The position numbers and the translations under genes are program-made. A stretch of 17,500 nucleotides of DNA, from positions 1 through 17,500 of the forward strand of contig JAZOMX010000032.1 of NCBI GenBank assembly GCA_045654245.1, read 5' to 3'. Below are positions 10,001 through 16,537 of the stretch, piece by piece; the stretch's first letter is position 1; each line of letters opens with the position of its first letter. This stretch comes from UBA10677 sp045654245. Its GTDB lineage: Bacteria > Bacillota > Clostridia > Christensenellales > Pumilibacteraceae. The notes under the pieces were generated by a model. The model was not told the origin of the DNA and made no database searches. It worked only from the letters and a program-made list of their open reading frames with translations.

Positions 10001-13000
10001 TCTCAAGGCACGAGCAAGGAGTATGACGGCATACCTCTCGAAAACGGAGATATGCAACCTAGCGTTTACGTTATAGGCGAGGCGGAGGGCGAACCTATTC
10101 CTACTTGCGACGAGCCAGATTATAGGTGGGGTACGTACGTTCTTTTTGCGGGAAGTGAAGATAACCTTTTTACCGTAACGATTAACAGAAAGAATGCGCC
10201 ACCTATGGAAAACGACGTAAGTTACTGCTACGATATTGAAAAGGTTTTCGGCACGCTTACCGTAACTAAGAGAGCGATTACGATTAAAACGCTTAGTAAG
10301 ACTTGGCTATACAACGGAAGAGATAATTCGCTCCCGAACGCTAGAATAGAAAACGGAAAAGGACTCGGCTTTGGCGACAGATTTGTGCCGATTGAAGAAA
10401 CGATAGTCAAAGTAAAAGAGCCGGGAAAGAAAGTAAATAGCGTAAGATTTACGATAGGTAAAACGCAAGATAGAGACGCAACGGATAGTTACGATATCAC
10501 TTACGAAGAGGACGGATATATCGAGGTTATTAAGCGAGCAATTACCGTTACGCCTAAATCCAAGGTGTGGGCGTTCGACGCGTTAGAGCATACGTCTAGC
10601 GAACTTACAATCGAACTCGTTGCGCCCTCGGACGAAAATATCGATACTACTGGGGATAACGCAATCGTGCCTACTCATACCTACGAGGTGGTAATGACGG
10701 AAAACAGTCGTATTACCTATCCGGGAGAAACTCCAAACGAAATCGAATCGTTTAGAATATTCTACACGACTACGGTAAACGGAGTTGCAACCGAAACGGA
10801 CGTAACGGAGCATTACGATATTACGATTAACGACGAGGATAGCAAACTTGAGGTTATAAGACGCGCGATAACGGTTACGCTAGTAAATAAAGATAAACCT
10901 TACGACGGCACGCCTCTTACAAGCACGGAACATAAAGTTACCAATACGGATTCTACTGAAAAGTTATATACGGGTATAGAGTCTACTAACCATAGAGTTG
11001 AACTTTCCGCAACGGGAAGTATAACCGAAGTAGGAAGTGTTGAAAATTTAATAGACGAAATAGCAATAGTTTGCGACTTTATTGTTGACGGCGAAACGGT
11101 AACGGTAGACGTAACGGAGTACTACGATATAACGACGGTAGGTGGCAACCTTTCCGTATATCAAAACTTTATTTCCTTTACGTCGAACGGAAACTCTAAA
11201 TATTACGACGGCACGGCGCTTGAAATCCCCGACAATATTAACGCTGACCTTACGGGCGATTATACGCTAGATTATAGCAAGGTAATTGAAAACGGACACA
11301 CTCTCGAACTTATTTCCGTTACGATTACCCCCGAGGCTAGCGTGATTATCGAGCCTACCGAAGATATGGACGGCGAATGCTGGTACAACACTATTACCGC
11401 TGACTTCAAGATTTGGGACGGGAACGGCAACGACGTAACGGCTCAATATACTCCGCTGTATAAATATGGGGAACTAAAGATTTTCCGCCGTAGGATTTCG
11501 GCAAGAGCGGAGGAAAATATAAGCAAGGTTTACGACGGAATTGAGTATAAGCCTCAAAACTATACCGTTTCCTCTAAAATGGAAGGCGTGACAGGTGACG
11601 ACTGGCTATTGCCCTCGCATAGAAACGAGTCTTACTGCGCAATCGAGGAAGGCAAAACTCCGTTTATTAACGTGGGCTCTGCTAAAAACAACTTTATCCT
11701 TAAAATCGTTGATAGTGAAACGGGCGACGACGTAACGAAGTATTACTACAATATATTAGAGGATAATTCGTACGCTACAGTAAGTATTACTCCTAGAACT
11801 GCGTACTTGCATACAGATAGTTACGGTTGGGACTATGACAAGTTTTCAGGGCATAATTATGACGTGCGTTATTTCGATAAACAATGGCATAGCGCACCTT
11901 ACGGTTCTATCACGGGTTTAGCAAGCGGAGATTACTTCGATATAGATTCGGCAATATTCCCTGAATATTACTGGCCCGGTCATTACAACAATATGCCCAC
12001 CAACGTGATTATTCTTGACGGAAACGGCAACGACGTAACGAGCAACTATAATATCCTCACTAAAGAGACTGTTTTTGTTCCCGACCAAGACCGTGGACAT
12101 TATGAAACAAGGGACTATATCGGCAAAATCAATATATTACCTATTTCCGTTTATATAACGGTTCCCGACAAAGATAAAAATTACGACGGAAGACCGTTGT
12201 ACCCAAACGTAGAATATAGTATTAGTATGGACTTCAGTTTTGAATCGCTTGGGAATGGCTATACTATCGAAATAGACGGAGAGCAAACGGAAATCGGCTC
12301 TAGCAATACGATAACCACTTTCAAAGTTTTTGATATAGAAACTGACGAAGATATGACTGCTGGATACGATATCGTTATTACCGAGGGAACGCTTACCGTA
12401 AAAGGCGGAGGCGGACTTGATATGTCGGGCGGAATGCAACACGATAGAGACGATAATTCGTTTGAAAATGATGGAGAGCCTACCGTAATGTATAAACTTT
12501 CTTCTGACAAGGACGGAAGAGTGTACCTAAGGCTTATGAATTTCGGCAACTATATTTTGGGCGAGAACGGACAAATGAAGTGGGCAGAGGCGGTAGCGTA
12601 CGAAACGAATATCGGTAACCCCTTGCATCTAACTTCAATTTCCTTGCCTCAAAACGAGATTGCAAACTTAACGCTTACAAAATCGAATATGGCGTTACCG
12701 TATCTAATGGCTCAATATAACGCGGACTACGACATAACCGACTTTAGCGACGTTGCCGTGTATAGCGATTATTATGAGTGGCCGACAAACGACGAGACGA
12801 TATTTAAGTACGAAACGGATATGAGAGCGATACTATACGAATATTCGAGTGGCGACGCTTATAAAGTTCCCGAAGAATATAAGAACGCTGAGTTGATTTA
12901 TCGCAATTTCGTTTATGAGAACTATACTTTCGTTGACGCCGATACTAAAGAGGCGTTAGAATTAGTGATAACGAAAAACCGACTTGATAAGAATTCGCCC

Positions 13001-14278
13001 ACGCTAATCGACGACGTTAAAGAGTTCGTAAGCGACTTTAGACCGTACAATATGAATTTTACTTACGGCGCTAACCCCGTTGTCGAGTTCTTTATCGACG
13101 ATACGGCGCAATCTGTTCGTAACGGAGCAGTATGTCAGCATTACGCTTCGAGCGCAACTATGCTTTACCGTACGCTTGGAGTTCCTGCTCGTATCGTTTA
13201 CGGTTTCGTTGCGACGGCAAAGGCGGGAGAGACGGTAAGCGTTATGGATAACCAGTACCACGCTTGGACGGAAGTTTATGTGGACGGACTTGGTTGGGTG
13301 ACGGTGGAAGTAACGGGAGCGGGATTCTCCGACGGCAGTGGAAACGGTAACGGTGGCACAACGCCCGGGGGTAAGAACAAAGGTTTACCTATTGATATTA
13401 AGCCTGTGGATATTCTTGCCGAGTACGACGAAAATAATCCGTTCGTTTATGCGGAGAGCGTAATTGAGTACCAAAAGAAGGAAAACCCCGTAAATCTGCT
13501 ACAAAACCTAGTCACAGAAGGATATACTTACGAGGTAAACGTAACTGGCTCGGCTATGGGTGAAAAGAACAAGGTAGTCGTGTCTAAGAGTAAGATAACT
13601 TCGTTTAAGTTGTTCGACCCGCAAGGCGCTCTAGTTTACGACTCTAGCAATCCTAAGGGTAGCAAGTTCACGTTCGTACTGCACGAAGGCGATATTAGGG
13701 TAACGCCCCCTATCATAACGCTATACGCAGGCGGAAAGAACGTAAGTTACGTGCCTAACGCAGTGCAAACGGTTAATAAGTTTATACAAAAGAGCGTTCC
13801 GTCTGGAATGGCGGTCGTTATTAGCAATAATTTCAGACTTATTATGGAAAAGCCAGGAAAGTTTACTGACGATAGTATCAATAGCGTAAGTGATGAATAC
13901 AAAAAAGCGGGTATGGATTCTAGCCTTATTACGGTAACGAAAGGCGGCGTGAAACTTACTGAAAACGTCGATTATTATATCCACTACGACGTTGATTTCG
14001 TAATAAAGAAAGTTTACCTTAAAGGCGTTCACACCGAGACGAAAGAGGTTACTTATTACGACGGTATGCCTCCGCTTAAGAATGAAGTAATCGAGGCGCG
14101 CGAAGGCTTGTTCGACGGCTATAAACTAACGGCTGACTTTACGGCAACGCCTCCCACGATACCGTCGACGGTAGATAATACGGTAGAAAACGTTAGAGTT
14201 CTCGATAGAAACGGTAACGACGTAACCGAATATTTCTATATCGACGAAATCGAAATAGGAAAACTAATCGTACGGTAA
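4037..14278 (+). CDS. Giant membrane-anchored YDG-repeat protein with transglutaminase-like domain
   Basis: 3413 aa. The N-terminus is basic (several Lys/Arg in residues 5-24), then a hydrophobic segment at about 25-48 acts as signal anchor. Residues ~50-127 resemble an MBG/bacterial Ig-like domain (strands, P-x-x-AGKYKVRA). After one degenerate unit comes an array of about 27 YDG-type repeats (core Tyr or Phe from 218 to 2716). A Gly-rich linker (about 2789-2816) precedes a pre-catalytic region and a transglutaminase-like core with Cys3033, His3075 and Glu3091. A Gly/Ser/Asn linker (from about 3096) and a C-terminal region end in one more YDG unit (Tyr3341). There is no sortase motif or second membrane segment. 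The array could reach far beyond the wall, if each ~90-residue unit folds as a small beta-sandwich. It is the larger paralog of the gene 41 nt upstream, and a terminator follows directly. Substrate and function are unknown. Confidence 0.88.
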   Translation: MLYDKYKKSIEKLAKFLRIVKRFRVLIISVTASLLAVLTAFLCVQGVVYDSVTPPTSIVYGDELVYEADAWFKKVSYEYAPYSSDEWTDKMPTVAGKYKVRAVSKRTGGGKSYGKEYTFTILPKPVEVTVDEETIKFGLLPTVSADLEEGDIIRCSEFIYGDESQRTTSIIASASAITVTDKEGRDVTSSYSFIPVEDSITFTESAITITVGSAQKTYDGQELTCSEFSVTAGDFGKTHTIEATFDDTAKITSVGTVVNSATFKVYNKLGVDISENYAVSQVTGTLTVNKKPISVTTASSGKIYDGIEYSDTEFTISDETPLVGYDRLEIKSESVQSITDKGTITNSLEFNAVSILDEVVNDNYDITVTAGTLEITSRPVYITTPSDSRTYDGTPLERKTWDLEVDEDENKYGFVTGDTPEIVVSGSITEVGSTTNGISKIKVARGSEDITSNYDFSDESGYGTLTISGREITITTFGLVGVYDGEFLTNKEKGVGYAITSGALADGQSEEIISYAKIKYVGEIENEILFSIKDGNDDVTNNYVFDYEYGTLTINKRIATITPHDRVFTYDGTTQYEKGFTAVGLADTDEFTPIETTGVTVVADAPVGNEIDNEFLVYTLKNLDDNIDALSQYNLTVEKGKLSMQKRTVTLNAEGKEWTYNDEEFYFHGHSVENIVASHESKVVSDTKIKTVGEIANTLVVEIYDGTTPVTENYDILVGDKGTLKVNKRKVTFSGNSLEKVYDGTPLIATESDYTVSEHTEDTGLVDGHEVTSISVVGSQTDATWKGVEKGVIVLSSAIIEDASITENYDIVYENGSITVNPRKLTFTVANETFTYSAQEFSYSEYTLGGEDGLAPNQEIDITHERIVRYFIDTESNNQNEVEWEIRIVGEPSSAVKYNYDIVETIGTIEILKRSVSLEMASDEWIYDGTDHANVGYTIIDGSFAGVDEDGFAYETTIIRNFGVVQNEIKQGYTITDEFDEDVTNCYTLTITPGSLSVLKRALEITANDFTKEYDGEALTGAIAGYTLSPASETTGKVSWHTIEVTFTPSSTITYYGETGFVKSEIAENGVVIRDENDEPVTENYEITRVSGTLYITKKAVNITPKGKEFVYNGKEHYNHAYDDYGGLVKQDKIVVTESTVLTDNGSEINEFRDYTVQTGSGKEITSSYAVTFDESEYITVTPRRIVLTADSSEWIYDSQYFTCNTATSTLYENYNDGVGALVTGHKVTLSTTAESTIKYVGSVVNEIDQSTVKILDDFDKDMLAFGNYEVVAYYNGTLRVKPRSITLKAKDLEKVYDGTPLVNDLGVSGYEVTGGSIPLGDEITAISYTGSRKNVKTLGDSDYNYIDASTIDIRHKGGSETNLVYNYEITVVRGTLNIISREVKIDTESHTFMYNGKEQSWQKYTVESQNGDRGLMSFHTTAVKTFSTVKEVNISISDDGKIFGEGDGNYIRLDFYDENSQLIDEYNYQQSNGEIGRLIVTPYIIRVVTQGKTVIYDGESHSPDTYIVTAGISLGEDGFDTSSEQAVALTDGRGSIPTTGHNIFITRYGFSDVGEYDATVEIEITNAEKEDVIRNYHIIREHGKIIIKPRVIVLIAESDQTVIYNGELQSKPDTIIVEDDIDNPDDGLVFGHYIETYGWTEQKDATDGVVNRYTTIKIMAGTKDVTKQYEFVDPEWNDLIVERREITVTADSKIWIYDGQKHTLPTFTSEALSADRGLINGHKVTATVTGEVKNVADGIVANVISNIQIISTRDGDVTLNYNIAYVDGTLEVVARPITITANTAEWTYDGKEHTDDGYLLGELAENSGLISGHEIVAIEVVGAITNVGETTNTIDPETVVIYVGEEDVTGNYDITTIAGTLTVNKRVIHVQTGDLTVMYNGEEYSYIDAEIEGTEEKVLVYGFDENGDIVYGEGVDTGVVESETYDVSDYISYDKVNYDFETETVGSYETAVTLVVLKEGGANSTDNYEVVNHFGSITITRRTIVIESQGTSKEYDGIPLENGDMQPSVYVIGEAEGEPIPTCDEPDYRWGTYVLFAGSEDNLFTVTINRKNAPPMENDVSYCYDIEKVFGTLTVTKRAITIKTLSKTWLYNGRDNSLPNARIENGKGLGFGDRFVPIEETIVKVKEPGKKVNSVRFTIGKTQDRDATDSYDITYEEDGYIEVIKRAITVTPKSKVWAFDALEHTSSELTIELVAPSDENIDTTGDNAIVPTHTYEVVMTENSRITYPGETPNEIESFRIFYTTTVNGVATETDVTEHYDITINDEDSKLEVIRRAITVTLVNKDKPYDGTPLTSTEHKVTNTDSTEKLYTGIESTNHRVELSATGSITEVGSVENLIDEIAIVCDFIVDGETVTVDVTEYYDITTVGGNLSVYQNFISFTSNGNSKYYDGTALEIPDNINADLTGDYTLDYSKVIENGHTLELISVTITPEASVIIEPTEDMDGECWYNTITADFKIWDGNGNDVTAQYTPLYKYGELKIFRRRISARAEENISKVYDGIEYKPQNYTVSSKMEGVTGDDWLLPSHRNESYCAIEEGKTPFINVGSAKNNFILKIVDSETGDDVTKYYYNILEDNSYATVSITPRTAYLHTDSYGWDYDKFSGHNYDVRYFDKQWHSAPYGSITGLASGDYFDIDSAIFPEYYWPGHYNNMPTNVIILDGNGNDVTSNYNILTKETVFVPDQDRGHYETRDYIGKINILPISVYITVPDKDKNYDGRPLYPNVEYSISMDFSFESLGNGYTIEIDGEQTEIGSSNTITTFKVFDIETDEDMTAGYDIVITEGTLTVKGGGGLDMSGGMQHDRDDNSFENDGEPTVMYKLSSDKDGRVYLRLMNFGNYILGENGQMKWAEAVAYETNIGNPLHLTSISLPQNEIANLTLTKSNMALPYLMAQYNADYDITDFSDVAVYSDYYEWPTNDETIFKYETDMRAILYEYSSGDAYKVPEEYKNAELIYRNFVYENYTFVDADTKEALELVITKNRLDKNSPTLIDDVKEFVSDFRPYNMNFTYGANPVVEFFIDDTAQSVRNGAVCQHYASSATMLYRTLGVPARIVYGFVATAKAGETVSVMDNQYHAWTEVYVDGLGWVTVEVTGAGFSDGSGNGNGGTTPGGKNKGLPIDIKPVDILAEYDENNPFVYAESVIEYQKKENPVNLLQNLVTEGYTYEVNVTGSAMGEKNKVVVSKSKITSFKLFDPQGALVYDSSNPKGSKFTFVLHEGDIRVTPPIITLYAGGKNVSYVPNAVQTVNKFIQKSVPSGMAVVISNNFRLIMEKPGKFTDDSINSVSDEYKKAGMDSSLITVTKGGVKLTENVDYYIHYDVDFVIKKVYLKGVHTETKEVTYYDGMPPLKNEVIEAREGLFDGYKLTADFTATPPTIPSTVDNTVENVRVLDRNGNDVTEYFYIDEIEIGKLIVR
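4655..12400 (+). repeat. Array of ~27 YDG-type domains in the giant protein
   Basis: Core aromatic residue of each unit, in order: 218, 304, 391, 483, 570, 660, 742, 836, 927, 1014, 1112, 1197, 1297, 1395, 1497, 1605, 1698, 1789, 1880, 1996, 2092, 2180 (Phe), 2289, 2390, 2499, 2600, 2716. Spacing is 82-116 residues. Units start with a [YF]-[DN]-[GSDA] motif, usually carry DVT-x-NYDI, and end in G-x-L-x-V followed by KR or PR. The repeats are well diverged in DNA; shared exact words seldom pass about 17 bases (for example around 11420 and 12020). Related families in Pfam are YDG and MBG. Confidence 0.87.
13070..13320 (+). other. Transglutaminase-like catalytic core of the giant protein
   Basis: Cys3033 (codon 13133-13135) opens the helix CQHYASSATMLYRTLGVPAR. 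His3075 (codon 13259-13261) sits in HAWTEVYVDGLGW. Glu3091 (codon 13307-13309) in VTVEVTG replaces the usual Asp, as in the short paralog. The Cys-to-His gap is 42 residues and the His-to-Glu gap 16. The segment before it (a YN-x-N motif, then VVEFF) also matches the short paralog, so the two catalytic modules share a recent common ancestor compared with their repeats. Confidence 0.88.
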
Positions 14279-14286
14279 ATAATGAG

Positions 14287-14315
14287 AAAAAGAGAAACTA
14301 TGTTTCTCTTTTTTT
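14287..14315 (+). terminator. Rho-independent terminator after the giant gene
   Basis: The arms at 14287-14298 (AAAAAGAGAAAC) and 14302-14313 are perfect complements (12 bp) around a TAT loop, with a run of seven T at 14309-14315. It starts nine bases after the stop codon at 14276-14278. The stem is weak in G/C, so termination may be partial, but place and shape fit well. Confidence 0.8.
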
Positions 14316-14326
14316 CGTTAAAAGGA

Positions 14327-14355
14327 TTGCAATATCTTTTAAGAGGTGGTATAAT
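14327..14355 (+). promoter_or_regulatory. Sigma-A-type promoter of the peptidase/amidotransferase operon
   Basis: TTGCAA at 14327-14332 (four of six consensus positions), a 17-nt spacer, and a perfect TATAAT at 14350-14355 with the extended element TGG just before it. It lies right after the terminator of the previous operon. The predicted transcription start is about 14361-14363, which coincides with the ATG at 14363. A Shine-Dalgarno-like AGAGGTGG at 14342-14349 overlaps the -10 element and would be absent from a transcript made here. Confidence 0.75.
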
Positions 14356-14362
14356 TTTGGTT

Positions 14363-15478
14363 ATGAAAAATAGTAATTATCAAGGCTCAATAGAAAGCCT
14401 TTTAGAAAAATTATGCTCTATTCCAGCCCCGTCTAAAAAAGAGGAAAACCGTGCTTTGTTTTGCAAAGATTTTCTCGATAAAGTAGGCGCGAAAGGAGTT
14501 TATATCGATAGTGAAAACGACGTGATTTATCCCGTTAAAGTGGATAGCGAAACAACGCTTTTTATTGCGCATCTCGACACCGTATTTTCGTTTACAGAGC
14601 CTCCCGTTTTTGTTAAGGACGACGAATATTTATATTGCCCGGGCGTGGGCGACGATACCTCGGGCGTGGCAATTCTTCTTACCGTAGCAAAAGAAATCGC
14701 CGAGAGAAAACTAGAGCCTAAAAAAGGCGTGATTATTGCGCTAACAACGGGGGAAGAGGGGCTTGGAAACCTTAAAGGCATTAAGGAAATAATGCGTTCT
14801 TACGCTGGGAAAATAAAGCGAGTTTATGCTTTTGACGGTCATTACGACGAGGTGGTTAATAAATGCGTAGGCTCTCGTCGTTACGAAATATCGGTTACGA
14901 CGGAGGGCGGACACTCTTTTCTAGACTTTGGTAATCGCTCTGCAATATCGGTGCTAGCGAGCCTAATAGGTAAAATAGAGAGCATACCGCTACCTAAAAA
15001 AGAGGGAACGAAGACTACTTTTAACGTAGGTGTAATCGAGGGCGGAACTTCGGTTAATACGATAGCCGAAAGCGCAAAAATGCTTTACGAGTACCGTTCG
15101 GACGACGAAGAGTGCCTTGCGTATATGGAACGGAAATTCCGTGAGATTATGCTTAAAGAAACGGCAAAACAATACTGTGGACTGGACGTGAAGGTTATAG
15201 GCGAGCGCCCGTGTAGTGGAGCGGTTGACGAGAGCGTTTTAGCGGAAATGACCAAAAAAGCGGTGGAAATTTCTAAGAGGCACTCATCTCTTAATTGCAT
15301 CGTTAAATCGGGCTCGACCGACTGTAATATACCTATGGCGCTTGGCGTTCCCGCTGTTTGCGTTGGTTCTTATTACGGCGAAGGACAACATACGCTAGGC
15401 GAAAAGATTTTACGCTCGAGCGTTAATATCGGCTACGAGATTGCTCGCGAACTTATTTTAGACGAGTTTGAGGAATAA
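14363..15478 (+). CDS. M20-family zinc metallopeptidase / amidohydrolase
   Basis: 371 aa counted from ATG 14363. The frame is open from 14282, but that stretch is the terminator and promoter, so the longer start is rejected. TTG 14357, 7 nt after AGAGGTGG, is an alternative. Family residues are in order: His70 and Asp72 in AHLDT, Asp97/Asp98 in GVGDDTSG, Glu131/Glu132 in TGEEGLGN, Asp158 in FDGHYDE, His184 in EGGHSF (dimerisation domain) and His343 in GEGQHTLGE. This is the two-zinc site of M20 peptidases, with the lid domain between about 165 and 280. Such enzymes hydrolyse small peptides or N-acyl amino acids in the cytoplasm; the exact substrate cannot be told. There is no signal peptide. 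It is followed 3 nt later by the amidotransferase gene, so they form an operon. Confidence 0.87.
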   Translation: MKNSNYQGSIESLLEKLCSIPAPSKKEENRALFCKDFLDKVGAKGVYIDSENDVIYPVKVDSETTLFIAHLDTVFSFTEPPVFVKDDEYLYCPGVGDDTSGVAILLTVAKEIAERKLEPKKGVIIALTTGEEGLGNLKGIKEIMRSYAGKIKRVYAFDGHYDEVVNKCVGSRRYEISVTTEGGHSFLDFGNRSAISVLASLIGKIESIPLPKKEGTKTTFNVGVIEGGTSVNTIAESAKMLYEYRSDDEECLAYMERKFREIMLKETAKQYCGLDVKVIGERPCSGAVDESVLAEMTKKAVEISKRHSSLNCIVKSGSTDCNIPMALGVPAVCVGSYYGEGQHTLGEKILRSSVNIGYEIARELILDEFEE

Positions 15479-15481
15479 ATT

Positions 15482-16537
15482 ATGTGCACGATTGCAGGTT
15501 ATATAGGAACTAAAAAAGCCTCTACGATTTTGATTGAAATGCTCAAAAAACAAGAGGGTTTTGATTCGGGATTTTATACGGGCATAGCAACCGTTTGCGA
15601 CGGTAAAATTTATTACGCGAAACTAACGGGCGACCTTGAGCGCCTTGAAACGCTTAAAAAAGTATCCGAGTTTCCGGGCACGATAGGATTTATTCACAGC
15701 AGAACGAAGTCTGGCGGTGGCGACGAGTATGCGCACCCGTTCGTAGGGCTCAACCGTGACGGCGAGGCAGAACTTGCGTTTATAGCGAACGGAACTGCGG
15801 GAATTTTCTCGGGCGATAGCGAGAAAAAAGGAAAAATTGCCGACCAACTAATAGAGCAAGGCTATATTTTGCGCTCTAAAGCCGAACTTGAAAGCGGAAA
15901 ATACCCTCGTCTTGCCGACGGAAGTATGGTGCACGAGAGCGATATAAAGGCTCAACTTACTTATAGAACGATTTTGTCTGGACAAACGCCTTACGACGCG
16001 CTTGCCTCGGCGAGTAAAGAGTGTCGAGTTGAAGACGTGGGGTTACTGTTATCGCTTACCGACGAGAGTAAAATTTTCTACGCTCGTAATAACTTTCCTA
16101 TGTTCATAGGGAAGAGTAAGCACGGAAGTTACCTAGCAAGCACGCCGATAGCGTTTCCTAGCGACGCAGGAGAGCCGATATTACTGCCGGAGTCGTCTTG
16201 CGGTTGGGTAAGTAAGGACGAGGTTTTTACTAAGACATTTACGCCACTTGCCTCGATTGCGCCTATAACGGAAGAGATTAAAAATGAGGCGAGAGCAAAA
16301 ATAATTGAAATGCTCGAAGAAGGAGAAAAGACTTATTCGCAACTTAGAAGAGCGTTATTATATCTTTTTAGTGGCTACGAAATGAACCAATGCGCGCCCG
16401 TAGTTTACGGTGAACTTTACAATCTTTATCGCGACGGACTTATCGAATTTACTGAGGTTAGAGTGGACGGCGTAAACGAGGGAACGACAGCGCCCTTATA
16501 TTATATAAGAAAAAAGGAGAAAAACGTTAATGCTTAA
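15482..16537 (+). CDS. Class II glutamine amidotransferase domain protein (GlmS-like, no SIS domains)
   Basis: 351 aa. ATG 15482 follows TTGAGGA at 15468-15474. Cys2 after Met removal would be the N-terminal nucleophile of an Ntn-type glutaminase (MCTIAGYIG). HSR at 72-74 matches the HTR of GlmS, AHP at 84-86 and IANG at 101-104 match its NAHP and oxyanion-hole NG, and ESD at 152-154 fits the conserved acidic loop. This suggests ammonia release from glutamine. The two sugar-isomerase (SIS) domains of true GlmS (about 600 aa) are absent. Instead there is a C-terminal helical region (about 265-345) that looks like a small winged-helix-type fold. It could be a stand-alone amidotransferase or a regulator with a glutaminase fold. 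Its acceptor substrate is unknown. It is coupled to its neighbours: 3 nt after the peptidase and 8 nt overlap with the sialidase remnant. Confidence 0.82.
   Translation: MCTIAGYIGTKKASTILIEMLKKQEGFDSGFYTGIATVCDGKIYYAKLTGDLERLETLKKVSEFPGTIGFIHSRTKSGGGDEYAHPFVGLNRDGEAELAFIANGTAGIFSGDSEKKGKIADQLIEQGYILRSKAELESGKYPRLADGSMVHESDIKAQLTYRTILSGQTPYDALASASKECRVEDVGLLLSLTDESKIFYARNNFPMFIGKSKHGSYLASTPIAFPSDAGEPILLPESSCGWVSKDEVFTKTFTPLASIAPITEEIKNEARAKIIEMLEEGEKTYSQLRRALLYLFSGYEMNQCAPVVYGELYNLYRDGLIEFTEVRVDGVNEGTTAPLYYIRKKEKNVNA

Noticed and set aside
4655..12400. Regular repeats as a CRISPR array or recent tandem duplication
   Set aside because: The repeat is at protein level with units of 82-116 residues and diverged DNA. 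There are no identical short direct repeats with spacers.
3960..14278. Sortase anchoring or C-terminal membrane anchor in the two YDG proteins
   Set aside because: Neither C-terminus has LPXTG or a hydrophobic segment. Both have a single hydrophobic stretch at the N-terminus.
14282..14362. Upstream extension of the M20 peptidase by 27 codons
   Set aside because: The stretch holds a perfect terminator hairpin and the promoter, has no ribosome binding site at 14282, and its residues match nothing in the family.
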